A DNA stretch of 64,000 nt from JBLUOA01 sp048060095 (GCF_048060095.1 NZ_JBLUOA010000001.1:1178001-1242000), one strand, 5' to 3'. Shown: positions 45,826-54,743, counted from the first letter of the stretch. Notes: a model not told the origin generated them from the sequence alone. Numbers and translations are program-made.

Positions 45826-45854
45826 TGAAACCGACCCAAAATCTGTCGGTTTCA
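45826..45854. promoter_or_regulatory. Perfect inverted repeat in the dddP / methyltransferase divergent promoter
   Basis: TGAAACCGAC (45826-45835) and GTCGGTTTCA (45845-45854) are perfectly complementary with a 9-bp spacer, giving a 29-bp dyad between the divergent dddP and methyltransferase genes. No T-tract follows on either strand, so a repressor or activator operator is more likely than a terminator. Confidence 0.6.
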
Positions 45855-45937
45855 GGCCGTTAGCCGGAGCTTGTGAGGGAAAACATGCCGAAAATCGCCG
45901 TGAATCCGATGACACGCAAATGGGCGACGCACGCGGG

Positions 45938-47140
45938 ATGAGCGACGTTGAAGCCCAGTATGAGGCGTATCCCTATCCCGAACGCGATCCGAAGGATGAG
46001 GCGAAGCGGCTGATCACCGGCTCCCCCTCGCATCCGCTGGAAGTTGACCACTTCGTCTTTGGCGGCAAGCGGGATTGGTCCAAGTCTATCCGGATTTTGG
46101 TTGCCGGTGGGGGCACGGGTGATGCGCTGATCCAACTGGCGCAGGTCTTGACCTCGGCGAAGCGGGCGTATGAAATTACCTATCTCGACCTTTCGATAGC
46201 ATCGCGAGAGATTGCGGAGGCGCGGGCCGAGGCGCGGGGCTTGCACGGTATCACCTTCGTGACAGGCAGCCTGTTAGATGCCGCCGATCACGGGGCGTTT
46301 GACTATATCGACTGCTGCGGCGTGCTGCATCATCTGCCTGAGCCGCAAGCCGGGTTTGACGCGCTTGCCGCGGCGCTGGCCCCGGAGGGCGGGCTGGGCT
46401 TCATGGTGTATGCCCCTTATGGCCGGACCGGAGTCTATCCGTTGCAGGAGGCGTTCGCCACGTTGCTGGCGGGACTTTCGCCGGAGGAACGTCTTGCCAA
46501 AGCCAAGCAAATCTACAAGGCACTCCCAGCGAGCCATCCTTTCAGGCTGAACCCGCATCTGGTGGACCACGAACAGGGCGACGCGGGGTTCTACGATCTG
46601 CTGCTTCACAGTCAGGATCGGCCCTTTGGCGCGCGCGATCTGGTTGAGACGCTGGATCGGGCAGGGCTTGGCCTTGTGTCCTTCACCCAATCCGCGCTTT
46701 ACGATCCGGCGCCGCTTTTGCCTGGTGGGGATGAGGCGCCCGCTGATCCGGTCGACGCGATGGAAGTGGCGGAGAAACTGCGCGGCACGATCAAGCTGCA
46801 TGTCGGCTACGCCACCCACGCGGGCCGAGCGAAAAGCGCGATGGCCGGGAACGCCGATCAAACGCTGGTGCCTCACCTAAAGGGCGTCGATCCGCAAGCA
46901 CTGGCACGGGCCGTGGCGGCAAAAGGTCAGCTTCGCCTATCGCTTGGGCCGGACAAACAGGTCATCGACATTCCGAAACAGGCGGCGCCATTGCTTGTGC
47001 AGGTCAACGGGCGGACGCCGCTTGGCGCGATCGCAGCGAAGGCGGGGCTTGATCCAATTGGATTCAATGCGGTCTGGGGGAAAACGGCAAAGCAGCTGAC
47101 CGGCTATGGTCTGCTGCTTTACTCAAATCTCTTGTTGTAA
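45938..47140 (+). CDS. SAM-dependent methyltransferase
   Basis: The protein has about 400 residues. The N-terminus contains YEAYPYPERDPKDEAKRL, then a class I methyltransferase motif I ILVAGGGTGDALIQLA, motif II YLDLSIASREIA, and a motif IV-like DYIDCCGVLHHLPEPQAG. The C-terminal third (about 300-400) lacks methyltransferase motifs and looks like a separate small domain. The substrate is unknown. ATG 45938 is preferred because the preceding frame is unlike coding sequence; ATG 45920 is possible. It is divergent from dddP. Confidence 0.8.
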   Translation: MSDVEAQYEAYPYPERDPKDEAKRLITGSPSHPLEVDHFVFGGKRDWSKSIRILVAGGGTGDALIQLAQVLTSAKRAYEITYLDLSIASREIAEARAEARGLHGITFVTGSLLDAADHGAFDYIDCCGVLHHLPEPQAGFDALAAALAPEGGLGFMVYAPYGRTGVYPLQEAFATLLAGLSPEERLAKAKQIYKALPASHPFRLNPHLVDHEQGDAGFYDLLLHSQDRPFGARDLVETLDRAGLGLVSFTQSALYDPAPLLPGGDEAPADPVDAMEVAEKLRGTIKLHVGYATHAGRAKSAMAGNADQTLVPHLKGVDPQALARAVAAKGQLRLSLGPDKQVIDIPKQAAPLLVQVNGRTPLGAIAAKAGLDPIGFNAVWGKTAKQLTGYGLLLYSNLLL

Positions 47141-47143
47141 GGC

Positions 47144-48187
47144 TTATCCGGCTGCCGTGCTGGCGCGGAAGGGCAGGCGCAGCGACAGGCTGAACTTGCT
47201 GCTGCGGGCCTCAGGTTTCTGCGGTTCTGTTGCCTTGGCGCGTTTTTGGTTCGCGCGGAACACGTCACGCAGGGCATCCTCGGTCCGGGGCGCGGGGGGT
47301 GTTTCAACCACCTCGGCCGGGGCCGCTTTTGTCGGTACGAGTTGGAGTTGCGGACGCTCCGTCCGCCCTTCGGGTCGGGCGCGCAACTTTGTGGACGTGC
47401 CTGCTACTACGTTAGTCAACTCTAGTCCTCCTAGGGGCTGTTGTGGGGTCGGGGTAGTGTGCCGGATATGGATCTTGTGACCACTTTCCAGCGCAAAGGT
47501 ATCATTAAGGTTAACGCGGTCAGGATCGTCCTGACCCGCGCGGATAAGGTCACAAACCTGCGCCATCGCGTCGTCCAGCGGCACGCCCTCTGGCATGACC
47601 GTGATCGACTTGCCGATGAACCGCTCCGCCCCGTTTATGTGAAACGCCCCGTCTTTACCTGCTTTCGGATGCAGATAAAGCGCCAGCGGATCAACCGCCT
47701 TGGCCAGTTTCACGAACTCCGCCGTCGAGAGCAGCCTGCTTGACTGGCCCCAAAGAACGGCGGACGGCGATAGCGTGTCGATCAACGTGCAAAGCACGCT
47801 GCAGCACAGGTCCAACTGGGCATCGGATGCGGAGCTTGCCCCCGCATCCTTTGAAACAACGCTGACGTGAATGTGGTGGCGATGGCCCCGGATGAATGTG
47901 GTGGCCTCAGCGATGTTGGTATGCTCAGTCGATGTGTCCAGAACCCCGTGAAATTCCGCGGCCCCTATCGGCGTTTGCAGCGCGACGACCTCAACCCGAG
48001 TATTTTGGGCCGGAAGGTCAAAATTTGCGTGCGTCGCCCCTAAGTCATCGCGATCCGCACCTAGCGCCGCCGCCACGTTTGCCAGGGCATACGGAAGTTC
48101 CGCCATATCAATGGCTTGGAACAACAGCGCCGCTTCGGTGGCCTGTGGGCGATCAGTCGCCGCTTGATATGCATTCTGCGATGTCAT
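47144..48187 (-). CDS. Uncharacterised protein, possible remote DUF4261-like fold
   Basis: The 347-residue protein has no signal peptide or membrane helix. The central region reads HHIHVSVVS, then SPSAVLWGQSSRLLSTAEFVKLA, then GAERFIGKSITVMPEGVPLDD and NDTFALESGHKIHIRHT. This order parallels the 301-residue protein at 62698-63603. The last 90 residues are Pro/Arg/Lys-rich and probably disordered. It is convergent with the methyltransferase, 3 bp apart. The function is unknown; the resemblance is by eye. Confidence 0.6.
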   Translation of the reverse strand: MTSQNAYQAATDRPQATEAALLFQAIDMAELPYALANVAAALGADRDDLGATHANFDLPAQNTRVEVVALQTPIGAAEFHGVLDTSTEHTNIAEATTFIRGHRHHIHVSVVSKDAGASSASDAQLDLCCSVLCTLIDTLSPSAVLWGQSSRLLSTAEFVKLAKAVDPLALYLHPKAGKDGAFHINGAERFIGKSITVMPEGVPLDDAMAQVCDLIRAGQDDPDRVNLNDTFALESGHKIHIRHTTPTPQQPLGGLELTNVVAGTSTKLRARPEGRTERPQLQLVPTKAAPAEVVETPPAPRTEDALRDVFRANQKRAKATEPQKPEARSSKFSLSLRLPFRASTAAG

Positions 48188-48254
48188 GAACGCAGCCTGC
48201 AGTTGAAATTGGCCCGAATTTGGGCAGCAAACGGGAATTGCAGTGACAGACAAG

Positions 48255-48284
48255 AAAAAAAGGGCGCCCTGCAGGACGCCTTTT
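48255..48284 (-). terminator. Intrinsic terminator of glnB-glnA
   Basis: On the minus strand GGCGTCC and GGGCGCC form a 7-bp G-C-rich stem (one G-T pair) with loop TGCA, preceded by an A-run and followed by CTTTTTTTCTT. It lies 22 bp after the glnA stop. Confidence 0.92.
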
Positions 48285-48305
48285 CTGATGCAATTACAAG
48301 AAGCC

Positions 48306-49712
48306 TTAGCAGCTGTAGTATAGCTTGTATTCGATCGGGTGTGGCGTGTGTTCGTAGGCGTAAACCTCATCCCACTTCAGTGCCATGTAGCCGTCGATCT
48401 GATCCTTGGTGAACACATCGCCCGCCAGAAGGAAGTCGTGATCGGCCTCAAGGCTTTCCAACGCTTCGCGAAGGCTTGCACAAACGGTCGGGATGTCAGC
48501 CAGCTCTTCGGCCGGCAGATCGTAAAGATCTTTGTCCGATGCGGGGCCTGGGTCGATCTTGTTCTTGATGCCGTCAAGGCCAGCCATCAGCAGGGCAGCG
48601 AAGCAAAGATACGGGTTCGCCGCCGGATCGGGGAAACGCGCTTCAACCCGTTTTGCCTTCGGGCTTTCCGTCCACGGAATACGCACACAGCCAGACCGGT
48701 TGCGCGCGGAATAGGCACGCAGAACCGGTGCCTCAAACCCCGGGATCAGGCGTTTGTAGCTATTGGTCGACGGGTTGGTAAACGCGTTAAGCGTTTTCGC
48801 GTGCTTCAGAATGCCGCCGATGAACCATAGCGCCTCTTGGCTGAGATCCGCGTATTTGTCGCCGGAGAACAGCGGCTTGCCGTCCTTCCAGATCGACATA
48901 TTCACGTGCATCCCTGTGCCGTTGTCGCCGGAAATCGGCTTGGGCATGAAGGTTGCGGTCTTACCGTAGGCGTGGGCGACGTTGTGGATGACGTATTTAT
49001 ACTTCTGCAGCTCATCTGCCTGATGGGTCAGCGTGCCGAAGATCAGGCCCAGCTCATGCTGACAAGACGCAACCTCGTGGTGGTGCTTGTCGACCTTCAT
49101 GCCCAGACGCTTCATGGTGCTCAGCATTTCCGACCGGATGTCCTGCGCGTCATCAATCGGGTTTACCGGGAAATAGCCGCCCTTGATGCCGGGACGGTGG
49201 CCCATATTTCCCATCTCGTATTCGGTGTCGGTGTTCCAAGACGCATCCTGCGCATCAACCTCAAAGCTGACCTTGTTCATCTCGACAGAGAAGCGAACGT
49301 CGTCAAACAGGAAGAATTCAGCCTCTGGCCCGAAATAGGCGGTGTCACCAATGCCGGAGGATTTGAGGTAGGCTTCGGCCTTTTCGGCTGTGCCGCGGGG
49401 GTCGCGGTCATAGGCTTCGCCAGTGTCGGGTTCGACGACCGAACAATGCACAGCCAGCGTTTTTTCCGCATAGAAAGGATCGACATAAGCCGATTTGTTG
49501 TCGAGCATCAGCTTCATGTCGGACGCTTCAATCGACTTCCACCCAGCGATGGAGGAGCCGTCGAACATGAACCCTTCCTCAAGGAAATCCTCGTCCACCA
49601 GATCGGCAACAATAGTCACGTGCTGTAGCTTGCCCCGCGGGTCGGTGAAGCGGACGTCGACATATTCAATGTCCTCGTCCTTAATCATCTTCAGAACGTC
49701 TGCGTTCTTCAT
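48306..49712 (-). CDS. glnA: Glutamine synthetase type I
   Basis: ATP-dependent amidation of glutamate; the main ammonia-assimilating enzyme. The 468-residue protein has the GS N-terminal beta-grasp motif DGSSIAGW, metal and substrate motifs GHRPGIKGGYFP and NVSIWKDGKPLF-type HVNMSIWKDGKP, and the adenylylation site Y397 in KDLYDLPAEE. It should therefore be controlled by GlnE. It is the second gene of the glnB-glnA operon, 57 bp after glnB, and is closed by a strong terminator. Confidence 0.98.
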   Translation of the reverse strand: MKNADVLKMIKDEDIEYVDVRFTDPRGKLQHVTIVADLVDEDFLEEGFMFDGSSIAGWKSIEASDMKLMLDNKSAYVDPFYAEKTLAVHCSVVEPDTGEAYDRDPRGTAEKAEAYLKSSGIGDTAYFGPEAEFFLFDDVRFSVEMNKVSFEVDAQDASWNTDTEYEMGNMGHRPGIKGGYFPVNPIDDAQDIRSEMLSTMKRLGMKVDKHHHEVASCQHELGLIFGTLTHQADELQKYKYVIHNVAHAYGKTATFMPKPISGDNGTGMHVNMSIWKDGKPLFSGDKYADLSQEALWFIGGILKHAKTLNAFTNPSTNSYKRLIPGFEAPVLRAYSARNRSGCVRIPWTESPKAKRVEARFPDPAANPYLCFAALLMAGLDGIKNKIDPGPASDKDLYDLPAEELADIPTVCASLREALESLEADHDFLLAGDVFTKDQIDGYMALKWDEVYAYEHTPHPIEYKLYYSC

Positions 49713-49769
49713 CTCGCTGTCCTTTTGCTTATGTCCGGAGATCGTCAGGCCAAGCAGCCTGCGCGTGGT

Positions 49770-50108
49770 TTACAATGCGTCTTCGCCGGACTCACCGGTC
49801 CGAATGCGGATCGCTTGTTCGACGGGGGCGACGAAAATCTTGCCGTCCCCGATTTTGTCAGTTTTGGCGGCGGCAACGATCGCTTCGATCGCGCCATCGA
49901 CCTGATCGTCGGCTAGGACGACTTCAATCTTCACTTTGGGCAGGAAATCCACGACATATTCCGCGCCGCGATAGAGTTCCGTGTGGCCCTTTTGCCGCCC
50001 GAAGCCCTTGACCTCGACAACCGAAAGCCCCTGAACGCCAACGTCCTGCAACGCTTCTTTCACTTCGTCGAGTTTGAAGGGTTTGATGATGGCTTCGATC
50101 TTTTTCAT
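49770..50108 (-). CDS. glnB: Nitrogen regulatory protein PII
   Basis: The 112-residue PII trimer subunit senses 2-oxoglutarate, ATP/ADP and (through uridylylation) glutamine. The T-loop Tyr51 lies in TELYRGAEYVVDF and the B/C-loop KIGDGKIFV is present. ATG 50108 gives the canonical MKKIEAIIKPFKL start. It is co-directional with and directly upstream of glnA, the standard alphaproteobacterial glnBA operon. An NtrC-like dyad lies about 110 bp upstream. Confidence 0.97.
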   Translation of the reverse strand: MKKIEAIIKPFKLDEVKEALQDVGVQGLSVVEVKGFGRQKGHTELYRGAEYVVDFLPKVKIEVVLADDQVDGAIEAIVAAAKTDKIGDGKIFVAPVEQAIRIRTGESGEDAL

Positions 50109-50215
50109 GGTGCAGGCCCTGCTATCAAGTTTCACTGGGGTCAGACCACTTTCGCTTGGCGGCTACAATCGGCTAGCGTGGCGGGAGCGGGACCGTGCGA
50201 TGAATTTTTGGGCGG

Positions 50216-50234
50216 TTGCCTAATTTTTAGGCAA
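50216..50234. promoter_or_regulatory. NtrC-like dyad upstream of glnB
   Basis: TTGCCTAATTTTTAGGCAA has perfect 8-bp arms and fits the TGC-N11-GCA spacing of NtrC sites. It lies between the divergent glnB and nnr genes, 108 bp from the glnB start, a usual distance for an activator site. Nitrogen control of glnBA is the natural reading, but the site is predicted by eye. Confidence 0.5.
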
Positions 50235-50278
50235 TGCGCTTACAAATTGTGCAGTTTGAAAAACCGAGAGGCAAAACC

Positions 50279-51982
50279 ATGACCGAACTTCTGACCGCCG
50301 CCCAAATGCGCGCCATCGAACAGGCCGCGATTGAGTCGGGCGAGGTCACAGGGCTGGAACTGATGGAACGCGCCGGGCGCGGAGTCGTCGAAGCAGTGTT
50401 TGAGGAATGGCCGGAGCTTGCCAAAACCTCTCACCGCGCGGTGGTGCTGTGCGGGCCGGGGAACAATGGCGGTGACGGTTTCGTGGTGGCGCGGCTGTTG
50501 AAGGAGTGGGGCTGGGAGGTGGAGGTGTTTCTCTATGGCGACGCCGAGAAGCTGCCGCCGGATGCGAGGGTGAATTATGGGCGTTGGGCGGAGATGGGGG
50601 AGGTGCAGCCTCTCTGCGAGTGCTTGTTTCGCGCCGAGCATCCCGACTACGGCAGCGCCTATGCAGACCTTTACGTTGATGCGTTGTTCGGTACTGGACT
50701 GACGCGGCAGATCGACGGTGAAGCTCGGAACGTCCTCACGCACATGAGCGGTCGAAATGGGGATAATTACGTGCCTTACACGGTAGCCATTGACGCTCCT
50801 TCGGGCCTTTGCCTGGACAGCGGCTTTGTTTTGGGCTTTTCGGACTCGTATGACTTCAGGGGCCAAACAGCGGTGGCGGCTCTGACAGTCGCCTTCGACA
50901 GCCCCAAGATCGGGCATCTTGTCGGCCTTGGCCCGTCGATTTGCGGAAAGGTCGCGATAAAAGACATCGGTCTTATGGGCTGGAGATGCACGCTGCCACT
51001 TAGGGGACGCGAGGACAAACCAATGCGGCGTGGCGGAATATTACGGCCGCCCCGGTTGGCCATGTGCACTCTCGTGGGCAAAGAGCCACTTGTGTCTGAT
51101 GTAAGGTATCGCTGGAATCCAATCTCACGGGATACGCTGGGAAAGCTGCGTTTTGGGTCTCACAAATATTCCCACGGCCACGCCCTGATCCTTTCCGGCC
51201 CACCTGGCCACACGGGTGCCGCTCGCCTTACCGCCCGTGGCGCGCTTCGTATCGGTGCGGGGCTTGTGACGGTTGGTTGTCCGCCCGATGCGCAGGCGGA
51301 ATGCGCGAGCCAGTTGACCGCAATCATGCTTCGGCAGATTGGGGATACGGCGGCGCTTTCGGCTGTTTTGGCGGACGACCGGATCAACGCGTTGTGCCTT
51401 GGGCCGGGTTTGGGGATGGACCGGGCGCGGGAGTTGGTTCCGGTGGCGCTTGGTGCCCCGGTCGCGAAGTCGGGGCGGAGGGTCGTTCTCGACGCGGATG
51501 CGCTTTCGGCTTTTGCGGATGATCCGAATATTCTCTTCGAACTGCTTCACAAAGGCTGCGTTCTCATCCCACATGCGGGTGAATTTGCGCGCCTGTTCCC
51601 CGACATCGCCGAGAAATTGAACGCTCCGGCCACCAAAGGGCCGGCTTATTCCAAGGTCGACGCGACGAGAGAGGCGGCGGCGCGGGCCGGATGCGTTGTT
51701 CTGTTCAAGGGGGCGGATACGGTTATCGCGGACGCTGATGGACGATGCTCAATCAATTCTGCCCATTATGATCGGTCCGCGCCGTGGCTTGCAACGGCGG
51801 GGTCGGGGGATGTGCTCGCCGGGTTTATCACGGGGCTGTTGGCGCGGGGCTTTACCCCGATGCAAGCGGCTGAGGCGGCGGCATGGCTCCACGTCGAATG
51901 TGCGCTGACCTTCGGCCCCGGCTTGATCGCGGAGGATTTGCCAGAGCAGTTGCCGGAGGTTCTTCGAGAATTGGGGATGTAA
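50279..51982 (+). CDS. nnr: Bifunctional NAD(P)HX epimerase/dehydratase
   Basis: Repairs hydrated NAD(P)H. The N-terminal YjeF_N epimerase domain (about 1-230) carries GPGNNGGDGFVVARLL and VDALFGTGL. The C-terminal ADP-dependent dehydratase (ribokinase-like, about 290-567) carries GAARLTARGALRIGAGLV, VLIPHAGEFARLF and the catalytic GSGDVLAG. It has 567 residues. The segment 50,730-51,150 (end of domain 1 and linker) uses visibly less G/C-rich codons than both flanks, and its linker is long. GAGAGG precedes ATG 50279. Confidence 0.94.
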   Translation: MTELLTAAQMRAIEQAAIESGEVTGLELMERAGRGVVEAVFEEWPELAKTSHRAVVLCGPGNNGGDGFVVARLLKEWGWEVEVFLYGDAEKLPPDARVNYGRWAEMGEVQPLCECLFRAEHPDYGSAYADLYVDALFGTGLTRQIDGEARNVLTHMSGRNGDNYVPYTVAIDAPSGLCLDSGFVLGFSDSYDFRGQTAVAALTVAFDSPKIGHLVGLGPSICGKVAIKDIGLMGWRCTLPLRGREDKPMRRGGILRPPRLAMCTLVGKEPLVSDVRYRWNPISRDTLGKLRFGSHKYSHGHALILSGPPGHTGAARLTARGALRIGAGLVTVGCPPDAQAECASQLTAIMLRQIGDTAALSAVLADDRINALCLGPGLGMDRARELVPVALGAPVAKSGRRVVLDADALSAFADDPNILFELLHKGCVLIPHAGEFARLFPDIAEKLNAPATKGPAYSKVDATREAAARAGCVVLFKGADTVIADADGRCSINSAHYDRSAPWLATAGSGDVLAGFITGLLARGFTPMQAAEAAAWLHVECALTFGPGLIAEDLPEQLPEVLRELGM

Positions 51983-51990
51983 AGGCTCGG

Positions 51991-52491
51991 TTACGCTTTG
52001 ACCCGAACCGGCGCCGCGCTCGCCAATTCAACGCCGTTTGCGTAGATCACGCAGTTCACGTCGAAATGTAGGCCGAAGAAGCGGTCGCCAATGGCGCTCG
52101 GTTCCGCCGAAATATAGGTGCCATCGGATAGGCGAGACACCGGAACCAGCGCTTGTTGTTTGTCAAACAGAATGCGCGCGCGCCAATCGCGGATCAGAAC
52201 ATGCTGACCCGACGCCACCATCAGATCACGGGTCGGGCGTTTGCCCGCCATTGTGCCCGCACCGATTCTATAAGGGGCGGTCAGGCCGAAGTGGATTGAG
52301 ATGTCGCGCAGCACGCAGATGCCATGATCGCGCGTTACTACACGGTCGCCGGAGTTCAGAAACTCAACCGGGATACAGCCGTCGAGCGTCAGGATTTCAG
52401 TGCGACGCGCAACGCCGGATCGCTTTGACCCCTTGGTTGCGGTTGCCTTGCCTGCAATTTTATCCTGTTTCGGTTCCATTTGCGGTTCCAT
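51991..52491 (-). CDS. Degenerate Hint (hedgehog/intein-like) domain protein
   Basis: The 166-residue protein has a basic, low-complexity N-terminus, then a Hint-like stretch: RTEILTLDGCIPVEFLNSGDRVVTRDHG, where a Hint domain has an autocatalytic N-terminal Cys or Ser. Here that residue position holds RTE, and the only nearby Cys is four or more residues inside. RDLMVASGQHVLIRD resembles the B-block His. Without the splice-type nucleophile, self-cleavage is unlikely. Rhodobacterales carry many Hint-domain proteins. Convergent with nnr, 8 bp apart. The start could also be an internal ATG. Confidence 0.7.
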   Translation of the reverse strand: MEPQMEPKQDKIAGKATATKGSKRSGVARRTEILTLDGCIPVEFLNSGDRVVTRDHGICVLRDISIHFGLTAPYRIGAGTMAGKRPTRDLMVASGQHVLIRDWRARILFDKQQALVPVSRLSDGTYISAEPSAIGDRFFGLHFDVNCVIYANGVELASAAPVRVKA

Positions 52492-52631
52492 GCCCAATCC
52501 AGTTTTGATTGGGTTAATTTATCGGCGCGGATTGTGGCGAGAATGGGTTTTCCTGCCGCCCATTTCGGGGTGTTTTTCTGCTCGCATCCCGCGTTTCTCT
52601 TTGCTATGAGGTCGCAGCCCGATGGGGCGAT

Positions 52632-52716
52632 GCGGGTGTGGCGGAATTGGTAGACGCACCAGATTTAGGTTCTGGCGCCGCAAGGCGTGGGGGTTCAAGT
52701 CCCTTCACCCGCACCA
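52632..52716 (+). tRNA. tRNA-Leu (anticodon UAG)
   Basis: The 85-nt gene has acceptor stem GCGGGTG paired with CACCCGC, discriminator A and encoded CCA at 52714-52716. The anticodon stem CCAGA/TCTGG encloses loop TTTAGGT with anticodon TAG, reading CUA (and by wobble other CUN). The long class II variable arm CGCCGCAAGGCG and T-loop GTTCAAGTC are typical of tRNA-Leu. The rare CUA codon it reads is one of the four leucine codons in the leu leader peptide. It lies upstream of tig. Confidence 0.98.
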
Positions 52717-52894
52717 ACCGCTCCTTGGGACAATCGGTTTCAGCGCCGGCGCCCGATCCCCTGATATTGTCGTTTTCCCCAGCTTTGACAGGGGGATTTC
52801 GTCTTGCAAGTCAGCAGGGGCGTCAATAGAAGGGCGCATGATTTATTCCACCGCTGCGCGCACGTGCGGCGATTGCCAAGAGATGAGGACGAAT

Positions 52895-54226
52895 ATGCAG
52901 GTCACCGAGACCCTGAACGAAGGTCTGAAGCGCGGCTACGCGATCACCATTGAAGCGAGCGAGCTGGACGCGAAGGTCAACGAAAAACTGGTCGAGGCGC
53001 AGCCCGAAGTCGAGATGAAGGGCTTTCGCAAAGGCAAGGTGCCGATGGCGCTGTTGAAAAAGCAATTCGGCCAGCGTTTGCTTGGCGAAGCGATGCAGGA
53101 AGTTGTCGACGGCGCGATGTCCTCGCATTTCGAAGAATCCGGTGATCGCCCAGCGCTTCAGCCCGAGGTCAAGATGACCAACGAGGACTGGAAAGAAGGC
53201 GACGACGTAAATGTCGAGATGTCTTATGAGGCGCTGCCAGAGATCCCGGAACTCGATATGAAAGGCGTGAAGCTGGAAAAGCTGGTCGTGAAGGCCGGTG
53301 ATGATGATGTCGAAGACGCGCTGAAAAACCTCGCAGAAACCGCCCAGAACTTTGAGGACCGCAAGAAGGGTTCCAAAGCCAAGGATGGCGACCAGATCGT
53401 GATCGACTTTGCGGGCAAGGTCGACGGCGAACTGTTCGAAGGCGGCGCGGCAGAGGATTATCCGCTGGTGCTCGGCTCCAATTCCTTCATTCCGGGGTTT
53501 GAAGAACAACTGGTCGGCCAGAAGGCAGGTGACGAAGTTGCCGTGACCGTGACCTTCCCCGAGGAATACGGCGCAGAACACCTTGCCGGTAAGGAAGCTG
53601 TGTTCGATTGCACGGTGAAAGCCGTGAAAGAGCCGAAGCCGGCCAAGATCGACGATGAACTGGCAAAGCAATACGGTGCCGATGATCTGAAAGCCCTGAA
53701 GGGGCAGATCGCGGAGCGTCTTGAGGCGGAATATGCCGGGGCGAGCCGTGCGGTGATGAAGCGTCAGCTTCTCGATGTGCTCGACAAGAAGGTGAAGTTC
53801 GACCTGCCGCCGTCGCTGGTCGATGCCGAGGCCGGGCAGATCGCGCATCAGCTGTGGCACGAGGAAAACCCGGATGTGGAAGGCCACGACCACCCGGAGA
53901 TCGAGCCGACCGACGAGCATAAGAAGCTTGCCGAGCGTCGCGTGCGTCTTGGGCTGCTGCTGGCCGAACTGGGCCAGAAGGCCGAAGTCGAAGTCAGCGA
54001 TCAGGAAATGACGCAGGCGATCATGGCGCAGGCCCGGCAGTATCCGGGGCAGGAGCGTCAGTTCTTCGAGTTTGTCCAGAAGAACCAGCAGATGCAACAG
54101 CAACTGCGCGCGCCGATCTTTGAGGACAAGGTGATCGACTATGTCTTTGAACTGGCCGAAGTGAAAGACAAGGAAGTGTCTAAAGAGGGCCTTCAAAAAG
54201 CTGTTGAGGCGCTGGACGAAGAGTAA
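52895..54226 (+). CDS. tig: Trigger factor
   Basis: Ribosome-bound chaperone and peptidyl-prolyl isomerase. The 443-residue protein has the ribosome-docking signature GFRKGKVP (near residues 44-51), a central FKBP-type PPIase domain (about 150-240, with GDQIVIDFAGKVDGELFEGG) and a helical C-terminal chaperone domain. ATG 52895 follows GAGGA 7 nt upstream and begins MQVTETLNEGL; the longer frame over the tRNA is an artefact. Confidence 0.97.
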   Translation: MQVTETLNEGLKRGYAITIEASELDAKVNEKLVEAQPEVEMKGFRKGKVPMALLKKQFGQRLLGEAMQEVVDGAMSSHFEESGDRPALQPEVKMTNEDWKEGDDVNVEMSYEALPEIPELDMKGVKLEKLVVKAGDDDVEDALKNLAETAQNFEDRKKGSKAKDGDQIVIDFAGKVDGELFEGGAAEDYPLVLGSNSFIPGFEEQLVGQKAGDEVAVTVTFPEEYGAEHLAGKEAVFDCTVKAVKEPKPAKIDDELAKQYGADDLKALKGQIAERLEAEYAGASRAVMKRQLLDVLDKKVKFDLPPSLVDAEAGQIAHQLWHEENPDVEGHDHPEIEPTDEHKKLAERRVRLGLLLAELGQKAEVEVSDQEMTQAIMAQARQYPGQERQFFEFVQKNQQMQQQLRAPIFEDKVIDYVFELAEVKDKEVSKEGLQKAVEALDEE

Positions 54227-54260
54227 TCCTTCGACGGCGATCCCTGCGATTGAATGTTTG

Positions 54261-54293
54261 CGGGCTGCCCATCACGGGCGGCCCGTTTTCGTT
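54261..54293 (+). terminator. Intrinsic terminator of tig
   Basis: CGGGCTGCCC (54261-54270) and GGGCGGCCCG (54276-54285) form a 10-bp stem (one T-G pair), followed by TTTTCGTTT. It lies 34 bp after the tig stop. Confidence 0.9.
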
Positions 54294-54368
54294 TGTGGAG
54301 TTGCTCCTGATTTGAACGGGCGGCGCTTTCTGCCTAGACTTGATCCTAGCAACGGTAGGAGGCTGGTG

Positions 54369-54743
54369 ATGTCCGAAACCCTTAAAGGCGGGTGCCTATG
54401 TGGCGCGTGCCGATACGATGTCGCTGGGCCGCCAGACTTCGCCGTTCAGTGCTATTGCAGCGATTGCAGGAAGGTGTCGGGCGGTGGGCATTTGCCGCAG
54501 CTTGCGGTTTCCTCTGGTGGCCTGAATATCTCTGGGCCTGTCGGCACCTACACCGCACGCTCCGACGCGGGAAACGACCTTGCTTTCAAGTTCTGCAAGG
54601 ATTGCGGATCGCCGCTGTTGAAGACGACATCGAAGTTGGCGGATACGGTTTTCGTGATGGTTGGGTCGCTGGATGATCCGGCGATCTATCAGCCGCAGTA
54701 TAAGGCGTTTGAGGAGGCTCGCCTGCCTTGGGACGAAGGCTAG
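54369..54743 (+). CDS. GFA-family zinc protein (glutathione-dependent formaldehyde-activating fold)
   Basis: The 124-residue protein has the GFA/CENP-V fold. Zinc cysteines are visible in CLCGAC (C9, C11, C14), CYCSDC (C28, C30, C33) and CKDCGS. The family includes glutathione-dependent formaldehyde-activating enzyme, but most members have unproven activity. ATG 54369 begins MSETLKGGCLCG. It is convergent with rplI; the rplI terminator lies between them. Confidence 0.88.
   Translation: MSETLKGGCLCGACRYDVAGPPDFAVQCYCSDCRKVSGGGHLPQLAVSSGGLNISGPVGTYTARSDAGNDLAFKFCKDCGSPLLKTTSKLADTVFVMVGSLDDPAIYQPQYKAFEEARLPWDEG

Noticed and set aside
52823..54196. A 457-codon minus-strand frame over tig
   Set aside because: Shadow of trigger factor.
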